64,000 bases of DNA, taken from UBA7803 sp040219935. Its GTDB lineage: Bacteria > Pseudomonadota > Gammaproteobacteria > Pseudomonadales > Azotimanducaceae. The stretch is from the NCBI GenBank assembly GCA_040219935.1, contig JAVJUA010000037.1, positions 1-64,000 of the forward strand, in the 5' to 3' direction. This document shows, piece by piece, positions 63,020-64,000 of this stretch. The translations under genes and the position numbers were made by a program. Numbering within the stretch: the first letter of the stretch is position 1; every line of letters begins with the position of its first letter. The notes under the pieces were generated by a model. The model ran no database searches, had not been told where the DNA came from, and worked only from the letters and a program-made list of their open reading frames with translations.

Positions 63020-64000
63020 ATGCAGACCGTTCACTGGGGCATACTCGCCACCGGCCGCATCGCCCGGAGCTTCGCCCGCGCCCTGAGCCGCACCCGGAGC
63101 GGGCGTCTGGTGGCCGTGGGCAGCCGCAGCCGGGCCGCAGCCGACCGGTTCGCCGCCGAGTTCCCGGAGGTAACCGCCCACGCTTCCTACCAGGCCCTGC
63201 TGAACGATCCGGCCGTCACCGCCGTGTACGTAGCCACGCCCCATCCCGACCATGTCACCTGGACGCTGCGCGCCCTGGCGGCCGGCAAGGCCGTGCTCTG
63301 CGAGAAGCCCCTGGGCATGAACCACGCCGAGGTGATGGCGATGGTGGATGCAGCGCAGACTCACGGCGGCTTCCTGATGGAAGCGTTCATGTACCGCTGC
63401 CACCCGCAGACCGACCGCCTGCTGGCGCTGATCGCCGACGGCGCCATCGGCGCGGTGCGCCACGTCGAGGCCAGCTTCGGCTACCACGCGCCGTTCGACG
63501 CCGGCAGCCGGCTGTTCGCCAACGACCTCGGCGGCGGCGGCATCCTCGACGTCGGCTGTTATCCGGTATCGGCCGCGCGCCTGGTGCTGGGCGCCGACCC
63601 GACACGCGTCGCCGCCCACGGCCATCTGGGCCGCAGCGGCGTGGACGAGTGGAGCGCGGCGCTGCTCGAGTTCGACGCCGGCGTCAGTGCCCAGGTGGCC
63701 ACCGGGGTCTCGGTGACCCTGGACAATGCCCTTACCGTTTACGGCGCCGGCGGCCGCATCCGTCTGGCCAACCCCTGGCTGTGCGCCGACGCCGAGGGAC
63801 GCTGGCAGTTCGAGCTGCTGCGGGACGGCCGCAAGCCCGAGACCGTTTCCGGCCAGGCCGATCCGCTGTACGCGCTGGAGGCCGACCACGTCGCCGCCTG
63901 CCTCGCCGACGGCCTGCTGGAATCGCCACGCATGTCCTGGCAGGACAGCCTCGGCAATGCCTACACCCTGGATGCCTGGCGCTCGGCCATCGGCCTCGAG
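63020..64000 (+). CDS. Gfo/Idh/MocA-family oxidoreductase (runs off the right edge)
   Basis: The open frame of 327 codons starts MQTVHWGILATGRIA, the Rossmann nucleotide loop (GILATGRIA), and has AVYVATPHPDHVTWTLRALAAGKAVLCEKPLGMN, here split by a few residues. EKP carries the catalytic lysine. GGILDVGCYPVSAARLVLG follows in the C-terminal domain, typical of trans-1,2-dihydrobenzene-1,2-diol dehydrogenase-like or glucose-fructose oxidoreductase relatives. The family is about 330 residues, so only a few are missing. GGAACC precedes the ATG by 4 nt. Confidence 0.9.
   Translation, partial: MQTVHWGILATGRIARSFARALSRTRSGRLVAVGSRSRAAADRFAAEFPEVTAHASYQALLNDPAVTAVYVATPHPDHVTWTLRALAAGKAVLCEKPLGMNHAEVMAMVDAAQTHGGFLMEAFMYRCHPQTDRLLALIADGAIGAVRHVEASFGYHAPFDAGSRLFANDLGGGGILDVGCYPVSAARLVLGADPTRVAAHGHLGRSGVDEWSAALLEFDAGVSAQVATGVSVTLDNALTVYGAGGRIRLANPWLCADAEGRWQFELLRDGRKPETVSGQADPLYALEADHVAACLADGLLESPRMSWQDSLGNAYTLDAWRSAIGLE

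Overview
This window is chromosomal DNA from a G+C-rich gammaproteobacterium (roughly two thirds G+C or more, judged by eye). The lineage call rests on zipA, on the full ccmABCDEFGHI set with separate ccmH and ccmI, on ttcA, the UPF0270/YheU protein, bolA and the ybbA/tesA divergent pair, and on smc rather than mukB beside zipA, as in pseudomonad- and xanthomonad-like genomes. The species cannot be named from the sequence. No rRNA, tRNA, CRISPR array, transposase or prophage gene was found. Coding is dense, with many 4-nt ATGA/GTGA stop-start overlaps that imply translational coupling.

Layout. 1-3875: zipA (cut by the window edge) and smc, minus strand. 3876-4630: a gene-free block packed with tandem and inverted repeats. 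4631-5296: GntR/FCD regulator. 5372-14156: a minus-strand run of a secreted DUF11-like protein, ppnN and the cytochrome c maturation operon ccmA-I; yheU lies just upstream. 14554-21725: an OmpR-type response regulator followed by a 2143-aa Ser/Thr kinase-ATPase-GAF-PAS-histidine kinase-receiver-Hpt protein. 21703-24384: ttcA and a PAS-GGDEF-EAL protein with a degenerate GGDEF motif. 24473-28363: ybbP, ybbA and divergent tesA. 28366-37500: bolA, trhO, a TerC-family protein, DUF1244, lepB, a small membrane protein, an FKBP lipoprotein, prc and an AsrA-type Lon protease, so this stretch is rich in envelope and proteostasis genes.

37514-37815 holds a compact unit: terminator-like hairpin, near-consensus sigma-70 promoter, a roughly 230-nt transcribed stretch with 5' and 3' hairpins, and at most a tiny basic ORF. 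This is a candidate small RNA or small-protein gene. 37838-44562: HAD phosphatase, acnA, PPOX-fold protein, tpm, a YcaQ-like DNA glycosylase and a rhodanese. 44569-50044: acyl-CoA metabolism (enoyl-CoA hydratase, acyl-CoA synthetase, acyl-CoA dehydrogenase, SDR) plus a histidine phosphatase. 50061-52315: orphan ParA, a truncated NIF3-like ORF and a DUF6498-like membrane protein.

52288-59394 is the most system-like accessory locus: a divergent TetR regulator facing a six-gene operon that encodes a LolA-like periplasmic carrier, three LolC/E- or MacB-type permeases (two clearly paralogous), one LolD-like ATPase and an outer-membrane beta-barrel. Together they could form a trans-envelope lipid or lipoprotein export route parallel to Lol. 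The window closes with a DUF3089 protein, a tautomerase, a cupin, a soluble CadC-like wHTH/TPR regulator and a Gfo/Idh/MocA oxidoreductase cut by the right edge.
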